A stretch of DNA of 64,000 nucleotides, from NCBI GenBank assembly GCA_014529385.2, contig CM043955.1, positions 148,567,640-148,631,639 of the forward strand. Direction: 5' to 3'. Source of the stretch: Adiantum capillus-veneris (Eukaryota; Streptophyta; Polypodiopsida; Polypodiales; Pteridaceae). The first letter of the stretch is position 1; each line of letters starts with the position of its first letter. The notes beneath the pieces are model-generated. The model saw only the letters and a program-made list of their open reading frames with translations. It searched no databases and had not been told where the DNA came from. Both the position numbers and the translations under genes were made by a program. Positions 34,628 to 44,688 of the stretch are shown one piece after another.

Positions 34628-36832
34628 TCATGTACCATCATAGAGCATCTTTTCCAAAGAGAGTGCTTCAGAGTCCTTGACGAGATTTTTTTTGTTTGGC
34701 CCCTCAGAATTTTGGCTGGAGTTACACTTATGCTTCATGTAACAATAGTTACATGAGACAGCGGCCTTTGGATAGATCTTTGGTAGATCCTTTGGTAGAA
34801 GGCGACTCAAATAGGGCTTCAAGCGATACCCGTTTACCTTCCTGGAGTGCTCTTTACCATTCAAGTCCATAAGCTGATAGTAACTAGAATTGAAAGCCTT
34901 CTTGACTATGTATGGCCCTTGCCATCTAGTTTCAAACTTGGCATCAAAACGATTATCGAGTCGATTGTCATACCTTAGCACAAGATCTCCTTCATTGATG
35001 CCTTTGTCCTTCAGTTTCTTGTCGTGCCTTTCTTTCGCTTGTGTGGCTTTCCTCTTGTAGCACTCATATGCTGCTTCTCTTTTCCACTCAAGCTCCACTA
35101 ACATAAGAAGTCGATCCATCCATACCTCTTGATCATCTTGTGCTCCTTTGCCATGAAGTCGCATTGTTGGAATGTTGAGCTCGATAGGCTGCAAAGCCTC
35201 TTGACCATAGACCAAGTGAAATGGTGTGAACTCCGTGGCTTCCCTATATGTGGTTCGATACGCCCACAAGGCACCATCCAAGAAGTCATCCCACAACTTT
35301 GTCTTATTTTTCACCATCTTTCTAATGATGCCTGCAATGACACCATTAGCTTTTTCTACCAAACCATTTGATTGGGGATAGTAGGGTGTACTGTGACGAT
35401 GTAGAATGCGAAGTTCTTCACAGACTTCTGTGAGCAATCCTTTTCTAAACCCTGGACCATTATCAGAAACAATCTCCAAAGGTGTGACAAATCTACAACA
35501 AATGTGAGTGTGGACGAATTTGCTCACTGTCCTCTCATTTACCTTTGCCACACTTTGTGCTTCCACCCACCTAGTCATGTAGTCTACAGCCACTAGAATG
35601 TAGAGTTTACCATTCTTTGTCCTAGGCAGAGGACCCATAGCATCAATGCCCCACTTTTCAAAGGGTCCATTTGCAAGCACTATTTGCCTCGGGCCATGCA
35701 CCAACCTTCTATTTCCATTCATCTGACAATTGTGACAACTTTTACACCAATGTTGGACATCCACATGTAGACTTGGCCAAACATACCCCGCAAGCAAAAT
35801 CTTCTTCACAGTTAATTCTTGGGAAAAATGACCACCACATGCCTCTTCATGCAAACCTTTTAGAATGGCTGGAATCTCCGCGATAGTTGGTACTCTTCTG
35901 CACACTTGATCCTTCCCTCTTTGATAGAGGGAGCCTTCTAGGAAGAGATATGCGCTTGCCTTCTTCATGAGTCTCCTCTTCTGAGCCTTCGTGAAGTCTT
36001 GTGGAAACTCGCCCTCCAAAATGTAGCTAATAATGGGAGTCAATGACTCCAACCCCTGGTATCTCGGTTGCTTGACAGTTGCTGCCACCATGATGACCTG
36101 CACTTCTTTCTCAACGCATGTAACTAATTGTTGTGCAAGTAAATCGGCATCTTCATTTTGTTTCCTAGGAATATGATATAGTTGCACTTCTTCAAATTGA
36201 TTAAACAATCTACGAATGGCATGAACTTTTGTCCGTAAGCTTTCATTCTTGCATGCCCAAATGCCTAAAATTTGTTTAACAATGAGAAGTGCATCTCCCT
36301 TTACCATGAGGCGTTGTATCCCTTGGCCAATGCACATCTTCAAACCATGAATTAGTGTGTCGTATTCTGCTTCATTGTTGCTAGCTGAACTTGGTAGATT
36401 GAACTTCTCTTTTATGACCACCTCTCCACTTGGGTTGAGCAACACTAGCCCTCCCCCTGCTTTTCCTGTGGCTTGACGAAAAGCTCCATCAAAGAACAAG
36501 GTAAAAGCATTAGGAATACTTTTTGGTGGTGGTAATGGTAGGGTCTTTACTTCAGGCACCTTAATCTCCTTTTCATGCACCCTATAAGTGAGAATCCCTG
36601 CCAATTGTGCACGCACACTATCTTCTACCTTGAAAGAGTATTGAAACTCTTGCAACTCCATAATCCACTTTAAGATCCTAGTACTAAGATTCATTTGAGA
36701 TGACACCCAAGGGAACAAATTCTCTGCAATGAGAATTACAAAAGGTTTTGGTAGCAGGTAGGATCTAAACTTTCTCACCGCAAACATGAGAGAAAGCATC
36801 ATGAGTTCTGCTTCTGTGTAGTCTCTCTCCAA
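34628..36832 (-). pseudogene. Tat RNase H, second (archaeal-type) RNase H and integrase
   Basis: 734 open codons. Residues 1-100 finish the first RNase H (DYTEAELMMLSLMFAVRKFRSYL). Residues about 105-240 are a second RNase H with FFDGAFRQATG, NNEAEYDTLIHGL, VKGDALLIVKQ and NEDADLLAQQ, all four acidic positions present. Integrase: GGHFSQ, CKSCHNCQ, then GIDAMGP, IVSDNGPGF and NGLVEKANG for the D,D,E triad. It ends in a basic C-terminal domain (GPYIVKKAFN, NGYRLKPYL). The catalytic residues look intact. Confidence 0.9.
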
Positions 36833-39177
36833 AGCATCATGACCCTACTAGCAAAGTAGATGGGTCGCATCCTTGTACTGTGGGGATCTTGTTGTAGCAA
36901 CACAGCACCAATTGTTTCCCTTCCAACACTAGAGCTAACAAAGAATGTGTACTCCCAACAAGGAGGCATGAGTGTTGGTAGCTCTGACAAAATGACTTTA
37001 ATGTTACAAAAATACTCTTCAAGCTCATCAGACCATGCAAATTCTACTTGTTGTGTCAACTTTTGCAAAGGATGAAGCAACTCCGAAGCTAAGTGAATAA
37101 AGCGTGACATATACTTCACTTTTTGAATGAATGATATGACCTCTTTGAGATTCTTGGGTGAGGGGAGCTCAATAAGAGCCTTTGCCTTTGAAGGATCCAC
37201 CTCAATGCCTTTATAGGAAACCTTGTGACCAAGCAAGATCACTTCATCCTCAGCTATGTGACACTTGTCGGGGTTGAGTTGACCTCCCATGTCATAGAGC
37301 TTCTTTAAACCTTCTTCTACCCTTTGTAGATGCAATGATTTTGAGCTATAAATGCAAAAATCATCAATAAAAACCCTAATGGACTTTCCAAAGAATGCTT
37401 GAAACACCATGTTCGAGAAGCGTTGGAAAGTTGCAAGAGCATTTGTCAGACCAAATGGCATGACTCTAAAAGCATAACAACCCCAAGGAGTGATAAAGGT
37501 TGTTTTCAATTGATCCTCCAATGCAATCCCTATTTGAAAGTAACCTGAGTAACCATCGCACACAGTGTACTTCTCATGACCAGCTACCTCATTTAGTATC
37601 TCATCCTGGAATGGGAGGGGAAAGTGATCTCTCTTTGTTGCCTCATTGAGGGGACGGTAATCCACACACACCCTCCACTTGCCATTTTTCTTAGGAGTGA
37701 CAACAACAGGAGAGACCCACTCTGAATTCTCCACTGGATAAATGAAACCTGCTGCTAGAAGCTTTCTTACCTCCTTAAGTAGAGCCTGTTCCTTTATAAC
37801 TCCTAGCCTTCGTAGCTTCTGAGCTTTAGGTGTGGCCTCAGGCTTTAACTCAATCTTGTGTTGAACAACATCTACCCCACGTACGTCGGTGTAGTCTTTA
37901 GCAAAAAGCCTAGGAAACTTCCTTAGCACACATTTGAACTCCTCTCTTTCATCCTTTGTAAGTGTTGTTGATAGCATACCTCCCAGCATCCCTTCATCTT
38001 GAACACCTTCGTTCTCTTGAGGACCTACCTCCTCCAAGCCTTGACAAGAGGTCTCTTGGTTGCTTGGCTTAAACCTTACCCCCATGACTTCGATGGAAGA
38101 CTCCTCTTCAGTAATGTTGCCGCTACTTTCTTCTTCTGAAGTGCTATCGGTCCAACCTTCTTCCGTCTCACTTTGAGATGATTCTTCATGGAGCTCCTCT
38201 TGGCGTTGCTCCTTCATGTCAAAGACAACCTTCTTATGATTGTCATTCCTGCAAATTAATTTCCCACTCTCCCAATCCTGCAAAGCTCGCATTTTCATTA
38301 GCCATGGTCTTCCTAGGATAAATGGATAACCACTTCCCTTGGTCGACATAACATAAAAATCCACCGCTTTCTTAATGCCAAAGGCCTCTACAAAGACATT
38401 TTTACAAATGCCTACACACCTAGCCTTGCTATTGTTTGCCATCTTGACTTTGATTTCAGGTGTCTCATGGATGTGCATGCCTAGTCTTTGCATGAGTCCC
38501 TCTGTCATGATGCAAATTTGTGCACCCCCATCCACTAGACCTTTCCTAACCAATCTTCCTTTGATGTAACAGTCTAGCACCGGTGTAATGTCCTCATTCA
38601 TTTCAGCTTGTGCAATTTTTACAACAGGCACACTCTCTTTTACCTTTCTCCTAGTGCTAACTGCCCTTGTTAAATCCCTCCTTACTTGTGGACATAATGC
38701 AAGAAATTGAGGCCATGAAATATCAGGACCCTTACCTCTCATGTCTTCCAACAAGTTGTACGGAGCCATACCATGTCCAAGAGGGAAGTCTTGGAGGTTG
38801 ATACGACGTCGAATCCTCTTGGTTTCCTTGGTCTCCTTTGCCTTTTTGCCTTGTCCATGGTCACTCTGTGATGTGACTCCTTCTTTCTCTTTACCTTTCC
38901 CTCGGCCACGCTTAATGCCATTGGCTTCCATGTCAACCTCATTTGAATTTGTCACCTCTACCACATGCACATTTGGATCTGGCAAAGGTGGAACTCCTTC
39001 TACCCCTTGTGGAGGTGGTCTTGGTCCATTTGGCCTTTGTAGAAGCCTTGGTTGTTGACCAGCTCCTTCTCCTGCATTCATCACTGGGTAATTCAAGTTA
39101 GGTCTCCCTGGCTCTCCACGGGGCCAAGGACAATTATACATCCCATGTCCAGACTCTCCGCAATTCCAACATTGCAA
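36799..39177 (-). pseudogene. Tat gag knuckle, protease, reverse transcriptase and RNase H start
   Basis: 792 open codons. Residues 1-16 hold the CCHC knuckle. Residues about 200-300 are the retropepsin, with GLVDGGAQICIMTEG (Asp-Gly-Gly in place of Asp-Ser/Thr-Gly) and PFILGRPWL. RT spans about 440-700 with [44 protein letters not shown] and the catalytic segment RVFIDDFCIYS (Phe-Ile-Asp-Asp). RNase H starts at about 735 (SSSVGRETIGAVLLQQD). The frame is lost at 36830 by a one-base shift, after which RNase H continues in the next stretch. Confidence 0.9.
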
Positions 39178-39906
39178 GACTCTCCTAGTTCGTGGCTCTC
39201 TCTCTTATGACTTCTTTGCTTGTCCCTTTGGACCTACAGCTTGTGCAAGGTGAATTGACAGGCTGCTTAAAGATTCATTTAACTTCTCAATCACTTCAGC
39301 CGTTACCTCAGGAAGCTCCCTAGATGTTGATGCTTGTGACTTACCTTTGGGTCTAAGACCTTCTATTGGAACCTCTCTCCTTAAGCACTTGAGTTTCCTA
39401 TACTTCTCAGCAGCCCTAGTTTCCGCTGCATCAAAAGGAGCAGGTGCACCCGCCTCAACTTTTTCCTTAAGGTCAGGAAAGAGTCCGACTATGAAACTCT
39501 CCTTCTTTAAAAATTCTGCACCATCACCAGGGTTAGCAACATTTCGTATCCATAGAGCCCAAAGACGTAGAAACTATTGCTTGTACAAGTAGTAGTCATC
39601 TAAGTCTTTTTGTTTATGAGAAACAATGTCTTGCCATAGTTTTTGAGTGTTTTGGGGATCAAAGAAGTATCTCTTAAAACGATTCAAAACTTCTGTGTAA
39701 TTCCCCTTAACTTCCTCAGGCAAAGAGTCAAACCAAGTACTAGCATCTTTCCTAAGGACCACCTCAAACATTTCTACACGTTCTTGATCGGTTACTATCC
39801 TCTTGATACGGCAAGACATCTTGAAATTTGCTAAAAATAATTCTGCATCCTCTCCAGGATCTCCAAAGAAAAGAGGATATCCAGACATTTGGCGTTGGCT
39901 CTCCAT
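39178..39906 (-). pseudogene. Tat gag
   Basis: Starts MESQRQMSGYPLFFGDPGEDAE. DASTWFDSLPEEVKGNY and FKRYFFDP are the capsid-domain landmarks. Two in-frame stops (TAG at 39574-39576 and TAA near 39207) lie between the start and the zinc knuckle. Otherwise the frame is the same as the downstream protease-RT. CWNCGESGHGMYNCP at the head of the next stretch is its CCHC knuckle. Confidence 0.85.
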
Positions 39907-39955
39907 TATTATGAAAGATTACAACACGAGTTACAATAAGGGATACAATAGAGAT

Positions 39956-40414
39956 TTAGAACCACTCGCCTGCAAATGAAGAAGTAAGAAAATACCACTC
40001 TAGGTTTTCTTCTTCAGCTATCCAAGCTTCAATGAGGTCTCGATTTGTTTGATCAAAACAAAAAGGTAGACTATTGATGAGCTCTAAGAAGGGTTGAAAT
40101 TCTTCAAAGCTAAGGCGATAAACATAAATCTCTAGAACTTCATTTTCTGGATCCAAAAGAGCAACCACGTCCCAAGTGATAAATTGCACTTGCTCTACAA
40201 TTCCCAACGCACAAGCGGTTTGTATAAAAACTAGATCTTCATGCTCGTCGAAGGCCGTGAGAAAGTAGCAATTGACTAGGAGCTCCTTTCCTTCGAGTTC
40301 CACACAGTCGAAGTGAGGCAACCTTCTCACAATTTCATAAAGAACATCCTCATCAAGTCCAATAAAGTTTGCAAGATTTAAAGACTCCACTTGTGCTACA
40401 AAATTCCTGGACAA
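39956..40414 (-). CDS. Tat accessory ORF b2 (152 codons), paralogue of b1
   Basis: Starts MSRNFVAQVESLNLANFIG. LDEDVLYEIVRRLPHFD is the F-box-like helix, with Asp where b1 has Pro. Shared with b1 in order: VRRLPH, an ED.xFIQ.xCAL block, VQF/VKF, then RLSFEEFQPFLELINSLPF (b1: RLKFGEFFPHLRLINSLPF). By eye about one residue in three is identical. It sits 50 bases before gag on the same strand. Acidic overall (many Glu/Asp), unlike basic b1. No stop or shift interrupts either copy. Confidence 0.5.
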   Translation of the reverse strand: MSRNFVAQVESLNLANFIGLDEDVLYEIVRRLPHFDCVELEGKELLVNCYFLTAFDEHEDLVFIQTACALGIVEQVQFITWDVVALLDPENEVLEIYVYRLSFEEFQPFLELINSLPFCFDQTNRDLIEAWIAEEENLEWYFLTSSFAGEWF

Positions 40415-40460
40415 AAACTCCTTAGGATTATGGTTAAATCATTCAAAAGCATAAAGAGAT

Positions 40461-41015
40461 TTACAATGTCTCTATGAACAAAGTGTCATAGAAAGTAGAG
40501 AAGGATGATAATTTATACAAATTTGCAATCTTCTCTATGCTCTCTTTATTAAGACAAGCTCTGAATAGCTCCCTATCTCCTTTGTTGAAAGCGAAAGGAA
40601 GACTATTAATAAGACGCAAATGAGGGAAAAATTCACCAAATTTGAGTCTATGAAGCATGAACTCTGGCCGCAAGTTTCCTGAAGAGTCTTCCTCAATGGT
40701 GAAATGCACTCGCCAAACGCCAAATTTCACTCTATTTACCAATCTCAGGGCACACACTAGTTGGATGAATGCGCGGTCTTCCTTAGTGCCTAACAACAAG
40801 AGGAAAATGGAATCCACGCGTAGGACCTTCCATCTTAACTTCACCACCCTCTTGTTATGAGGGAGACGCCTTACTACTTGCTCCTGCAACTCAATTGGTA
40901 ATAGAGCTAGATCTCTAAGGATTGAACTTTCACTGCACACACATTCCCAGTTAGAACAAATGATCGTTTTTTTGTTTCTTGTAACAACTTGGACAAAGAA
41001 AAAACAAACATACAC
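40461..41015 (-). CDS. Tat accessory ORF b1 (184 codons), F-box-like N-terminus
   Basis: After about 35 residues of uncertain leader, residues 36-70 read LALLPIELQEQVVRRLP, matching the first helix of an F-box (Leu-Pro-x2-Leu then Leu-Pro at canonical spacing). It is followed by a VVKLRWKVLRV segment where F-boxes have their second helix. The middle has AFIQLVCALRLVNRVKFGVW. The C-terminal part has EFMLHRLKFGEFF and LRLINSLPFAFN. ORF b2 shares all these blocks in order. F-box proteins link substrates to SCF ubiquitin ligases; any such role here is inference. A possible 3' splice site (TGTGTGCAG) precedes residue 29, so the leader may not be translated. Confidence 0.5.
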   Translation of the reverse strand: MYVCFFFVQVVTRNKKTIICSNWECVCSESSILRDLALLPIELQEQVVRRLPHNKRVVKLRWKVLRVDSIFLLLLGTKEDRAFIQLVCALRLVNRVKFGVWRVHFTIEEDSSGNLRPEFMLHRLKFGEFFPHLRLINSLPFAFNKGDRELFRACLNKESIEKIANLYKLSSFSTFYDTLFIETL

Positions 41016-41041
41016 ACTATTTTTCCGGGCTGCACTTCATT

Positions 41042-41260
41042 TTAAAATAAAATGAACACGTGTACATCAAAAGAAGTGTGGTAGTTGATGAGAGGTAGAA
41101 TGACAGGGTTTGGTGATGCAAGAATTTCTCCTACTCTTTGGGCACCAAACATGAACACCATTCGTTGTTGAAAATGGATCTTTCTACTAATTGCAACGTT
41201 TATTCTAATATGTGGAGTAAAATGAAAGGGAAAAACCTCTATTCCTGGGCCATTATCCAT
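41042..41260 (-). CDS. Tat accessory ORF a2 (72 codons), paralogue of a1
   Basis: Tandem relative of a1, ending in a similar hydrophobic block (LPLINYHTSFDVHVFILF). It lies 27 bases before accessory ORF b1. No domain recognised. Similarity at protein level between two otherwise diverged copies suggests they once coded. The short length leaves chance open. Confidence 0.4.
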   Translation of the reverse strand: MDNGPGIEVFPFHFTPHIRINVAISRKIHFQQRMVFMFGAQRVGEILASPNPVILPLINYHTSFDVHVFILF

Positions 41261-41281
41261 GGCCTATGCATGTCCTAATGC

Positions 41282-41494
41282 TTAAAATAACACAAAAATA
41301 TAGACGTCCAAGCTAATATCGTACCTAATGAGAGGCAAAATAAAAGGATTTACCGAAGTGTTTATCTCGGCTAACCTAAGAGGACCTAAAATTCTATGAA
41401 TTACTCGCTGAAACTGCAACTTAGTACTAACAATTATGTGTACCTTTTGCCTTGCAATGGGAATGAAGGGATCATACAAATTCTCGTGATTCAT
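41282..41494 (-). CDS. Tat accessory ORF a1 (70 codons), unknown function
   Basis: First ORF after the PBS on the coding strand. It is not recognised as any family. The last 45 residues resemble accessory ORF a2, 22 bases downstream in the same frame. Shared features include an I-x-VS.K-QFQR-type segment, then NPFILPLIRYDISLDVYIFVLF here and NPVILPLINYHTSFDVHVFILF there. It is Leu/Ile/Val-rich with basic residues and has no Cys. It may be a leader peptide, an exon or a relic. Confidence 0.4.
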   Translation of the reverse strand: MNHENLYDPFIPIARQKVHIIVSTKLQFQRVIHRILGPLRLAEINTSVNPFILPLIRYDISLDVYIFVLF

Positions 41495-41549
41495 GCAAGC
41501 TACTTGATTATGCTAAAGGTTGAGCCTTCACAAAACATACACAAGCCTG

Positions 41550-41570
41550 TCCTCAGTGGGGGCACCAATT
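41550..41570 (-). other. Tat element primer binding site region
   Basis: In minus sense the 5' LTR ends and is followed by AATTGGTGCCCCCACTGAGG. TGGTGCC is a common start of tRNA-complementary PBS sequences. The tRNA was not assigned. Confidence 0.65.
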
Positions 41571-41743
41571 TGAGGCGGTCTGGGGCGGGCAACAAGGAGA
41601 GTGGCCTCCAAGCACTCTTCTAGGCTCCCATGCTGCTCAATTGGGTTGGGGTTGGAAAAAAACAACAAACACACACACAAACCCGCAACCTAACCCTACA
41701 CAAATTTGGGGCACCACCTAGTTTTGGATGCGAACTAGGACGC

Positions 41744-41817
<74 letters not shown>

Positions 41818-44181
41818 TGCTCGGGATGCTTTGAAACGTATCGGCAATGATCAAGCAAACACACCTATATATTTAAGAAGGAGAGAGAAAGGGGGAGGGG
41901 GTGCTTGTTGCATTAATACCTTCTTACAAATCTGTCATGACAAATCAAAGTGAGATTAGTATTTGTTCAACATAGCTTGCGTAAATTTCACCACAACACA
42001 TCACAAGAAAAGCCACCCCAATCACTGTCTTAAGGCCAGGGGAGTCCTCTCCACCCTGTCGCCCTCTTACAGTATGTGGGATTTATGGCTAGATTGATGA
42101 CAACACCAGAGACAAGCTATCAAGAACTTAACAAAAAACACCAAGACACTTACGCATCATTGTTGTCCATTACTTCACGTTGGAAGGGAGACAAAGTATC
42201 CAAGCTTAGTCCAAATCCACCCTCCTTGATTCAGCAAATGTTGGGCTTACACTAGTAGGAGAAATGATAGATTTCCTACTCTCAATTGAATGATCACTCT
42301 CTCTTACAATGGCATAGAGTTCCCTTGCTAATCACCCCTAATACAACACATACATATGCCTAATGCCAATGAGATTCCACTCAAGAGCTCCTTCTCAAGA
42401 GGTTGAGCTTGGCTTCTCAAGCTATAGCATAGTGCTCTTTCTTCTCCCCCCTTTTTGTGGTAGCTACACCCTCCTTTTATAGAAATTTTGAAGGCTAGGG
42501 TTACTCCTCTAACCATGGTTGGGTTAGATTTTCAGCAATTTATCTAATTTCTTTTGCTTGGAATTATCAAGAAGTTGGTGGGGAAAGAGAGAGGAGAGAA
42601 ATGGAGGTGATAGGACTTTTCATAGTGGGTTAGTGTTAGTAGAGTTAGTATTAATTTACAAATGGAATTGGATATTTAGAATGGGAGTATCCATGTAGGA
42701 TACAAATAAGGAAGAAAAACTCTTAAGAGGTAAGAAAAGGTGGATTTCTTACAAGGTTGATGCTCCAAGTGTCTTGAGTAGGGCCAATTTTGACGCTTGT
42801 TGATGGTCCACTAGCCTTTGACGGTACATTTTTTCTTCACTCTTGACCTTCCTTGAGAGACAAGGTAATTGAAGCTGAGTAATTATCAACCACCATGATG
42901 CTGTCTTTTAAGAGAAGAGGCTGAATTTTGTGGTTTTTTTGATAGATATGGGTAATTTGGAGGAGGAAAAATGAGACTAGGTGGTCAATTTTGGAATGAA
43001 ATTGTGTATGGGAGGTATGAGTTCACCATGGTTTCTCTTATTCTTCAAGGTTGAGGAGAAGGTGAGTAGGGTGCAGAGAGGTGGAGATGATGAGTGGAGA
43101 AGTCTGTGTGAAAGAGGAATATGATAAAGTGGAAGAGAGAGTGTGGCTGCATAGCATGGGAAAACTGGGGTCCACTAATAAAATCATAGCTCACAGCTCA
43201 TAGCTTAAAAAAATATGAAAAACTTTGAGGCAAAAGTTCAGCCCACGAGCTACAACTTTTGTTTGTATCACCTTTTCAAATTCGGAGAGCAAGTGAACTT
43301 TAAAAATTCAGCAAAACCGACCGTTTTTTCCACTGCACAAGGTCCTTGTGGGGTCCTTCTTTGGATGATTCTTTTGAATACCTCCAAGAGTGAGCCCTCC
43401 ATAGTGCATGTATGCATGCCACCTACCCTTGACCTTATTTGGTAGATCTACAATTGAAGATATTGTTAAGATCATGATATAAGTGAATAGTACAACTAAG
43501 AAAATCAAATATTGAGGGGTCTAAAAAATATGTACATGTCAAATATAAATAATATAAGTGGAAAAAATATAAAGGGGTCAAAAGAAATCTCTCTCATTAT
43601 GAGGCTACCATAAAAAGATAAATATTTTTGGTGTTCTAATTTTTTAGGCAAAAAAAACAAAATAGATGTAGGAAGGGAAAAATCACAATAGTGAAAAAAT
43701 ATACACATAAATAAAACTAGTTTTTTTGGATTTTTGTTGGGGTGGAGTTACACCAAATATAAGAGAAGCTTACATGAAAAAATTTCTATATGGAATAAAG
43801 AGTATGAAAAATGGTGAGAAAAATTGTGGTAATGGTGAGACAATGTACAGAGCATAAATAACACACACCTAGGTAAAAATATTTAAATAAATACCAAAAT
43901 AATTATGAAAAAATCTTTTATTTAGGCCCTATATACAAAGAAATATTTACATACGCATGGGCCATAATATACTTATATTTTTTATATTTTTTGGCTCAAC
44001 TAGCCCAATGCCTAGCTAATTGAGGGTTTTTTATTTCAGTAAGGAGATATGGGAAAAGTCCCGTGACTCACGCACGCCTATGTACAGTGAAATGGTAGGG
44101 ATAGCCAAAATGTTTGGGTGATTTTGGTAGGGTGAGGTAACTCACTGTGGCAATTACAAAGAGCCAAAAGAACGGCTATCA
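41571..44181 (-). repeat. Tat element 5' LTR (minus-strand sense)
   Basis: On the plus strand it begins TGAGGCGG and ends GGCTATCA. The GA microsatellite (41745-41814) has about 35 units against about 11 in the other LTR (32193-32214). Carries a 14-base deletion near 43080 relative to the other LTR. Confidence 0.93.
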
Positions 44182-44185
44182 GTAT

Positions 44186-44416
44186 GAAGGCTACCATGTG
44201 CCAATCACAAAGGCATCAATGGAGGAGATCAGAGAAGATGCTCAATCAGAAGCCGCTGCGGTGGTGCCAGACGAGCATCAAGATGCTACTACTCTATATG
44301 GGGTGCATGCAAAGGAGCTACAAAATGAAACAGAGGATATGTGTTTAAACGGAGAGCTCTATATAGATATAGGAAGTTATGCTGAGTTATGCGAGGATGA
44401 GAGAGAGATCTCTTAA
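44186..44416 (+). pseudogene. CACTA transposase, 3' part of the last exon
   Basis: Continues the frame cut at 32016. Joined at the shared GTAT, Arg-Thr-Tyr is followed directly by Glu-Gly-Tyr-His, and the frame runs 76 codons to TAA. It is acidic and without known motifs, as is usual for TNP2 C-termini. Confidence 0.8.
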
Positions 44417-44688
44417 AGCCACAAATATTGTATTTGAACAATTTTGCTCCGTGTTGTAAAAGCTCTGGCTCTCTAAGTACCTTCCATGGTGTATAACGCT
44501 CTTTTCTACTCGCGCTCACATCTTTTGATTGAAAATTCTAAGTTTTCGACTTGCCTCTTCTATCACTCAATTCATTGCGTCATTGTATTTATATGCGTCA
44601 TTACGTCATTGTATTTAATGGTCTTTGCGTCATTGTCTACTCTATTCATTCAATATTAAGTTTAAATATTTGTGTGTTTAATGCAGGT

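Larger units (their letters stand above)
32017..44181 (-). mobile_element. Tat-lineage Ty3/gypsy retrotransposon, innermost in the nest
   Basis: 2.6-kb LTRs (32017-34599 and 41571-44181), PPT and PBS next to them, and minus-strand gag-protease-RT-RNase H-second RNase H-integrase. The archaeal-type second RNase H between RNase H and integrase defines the Tat lineage. Flanks carry GTAT (32013-32016 and 44182-44185), 4 bases rather than the usual 5. By eye about 30 substitutions separate the LTRs (about 1.2%), so it is young. Pol has one frameshift and gag two stops. Confidence 0.93.
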
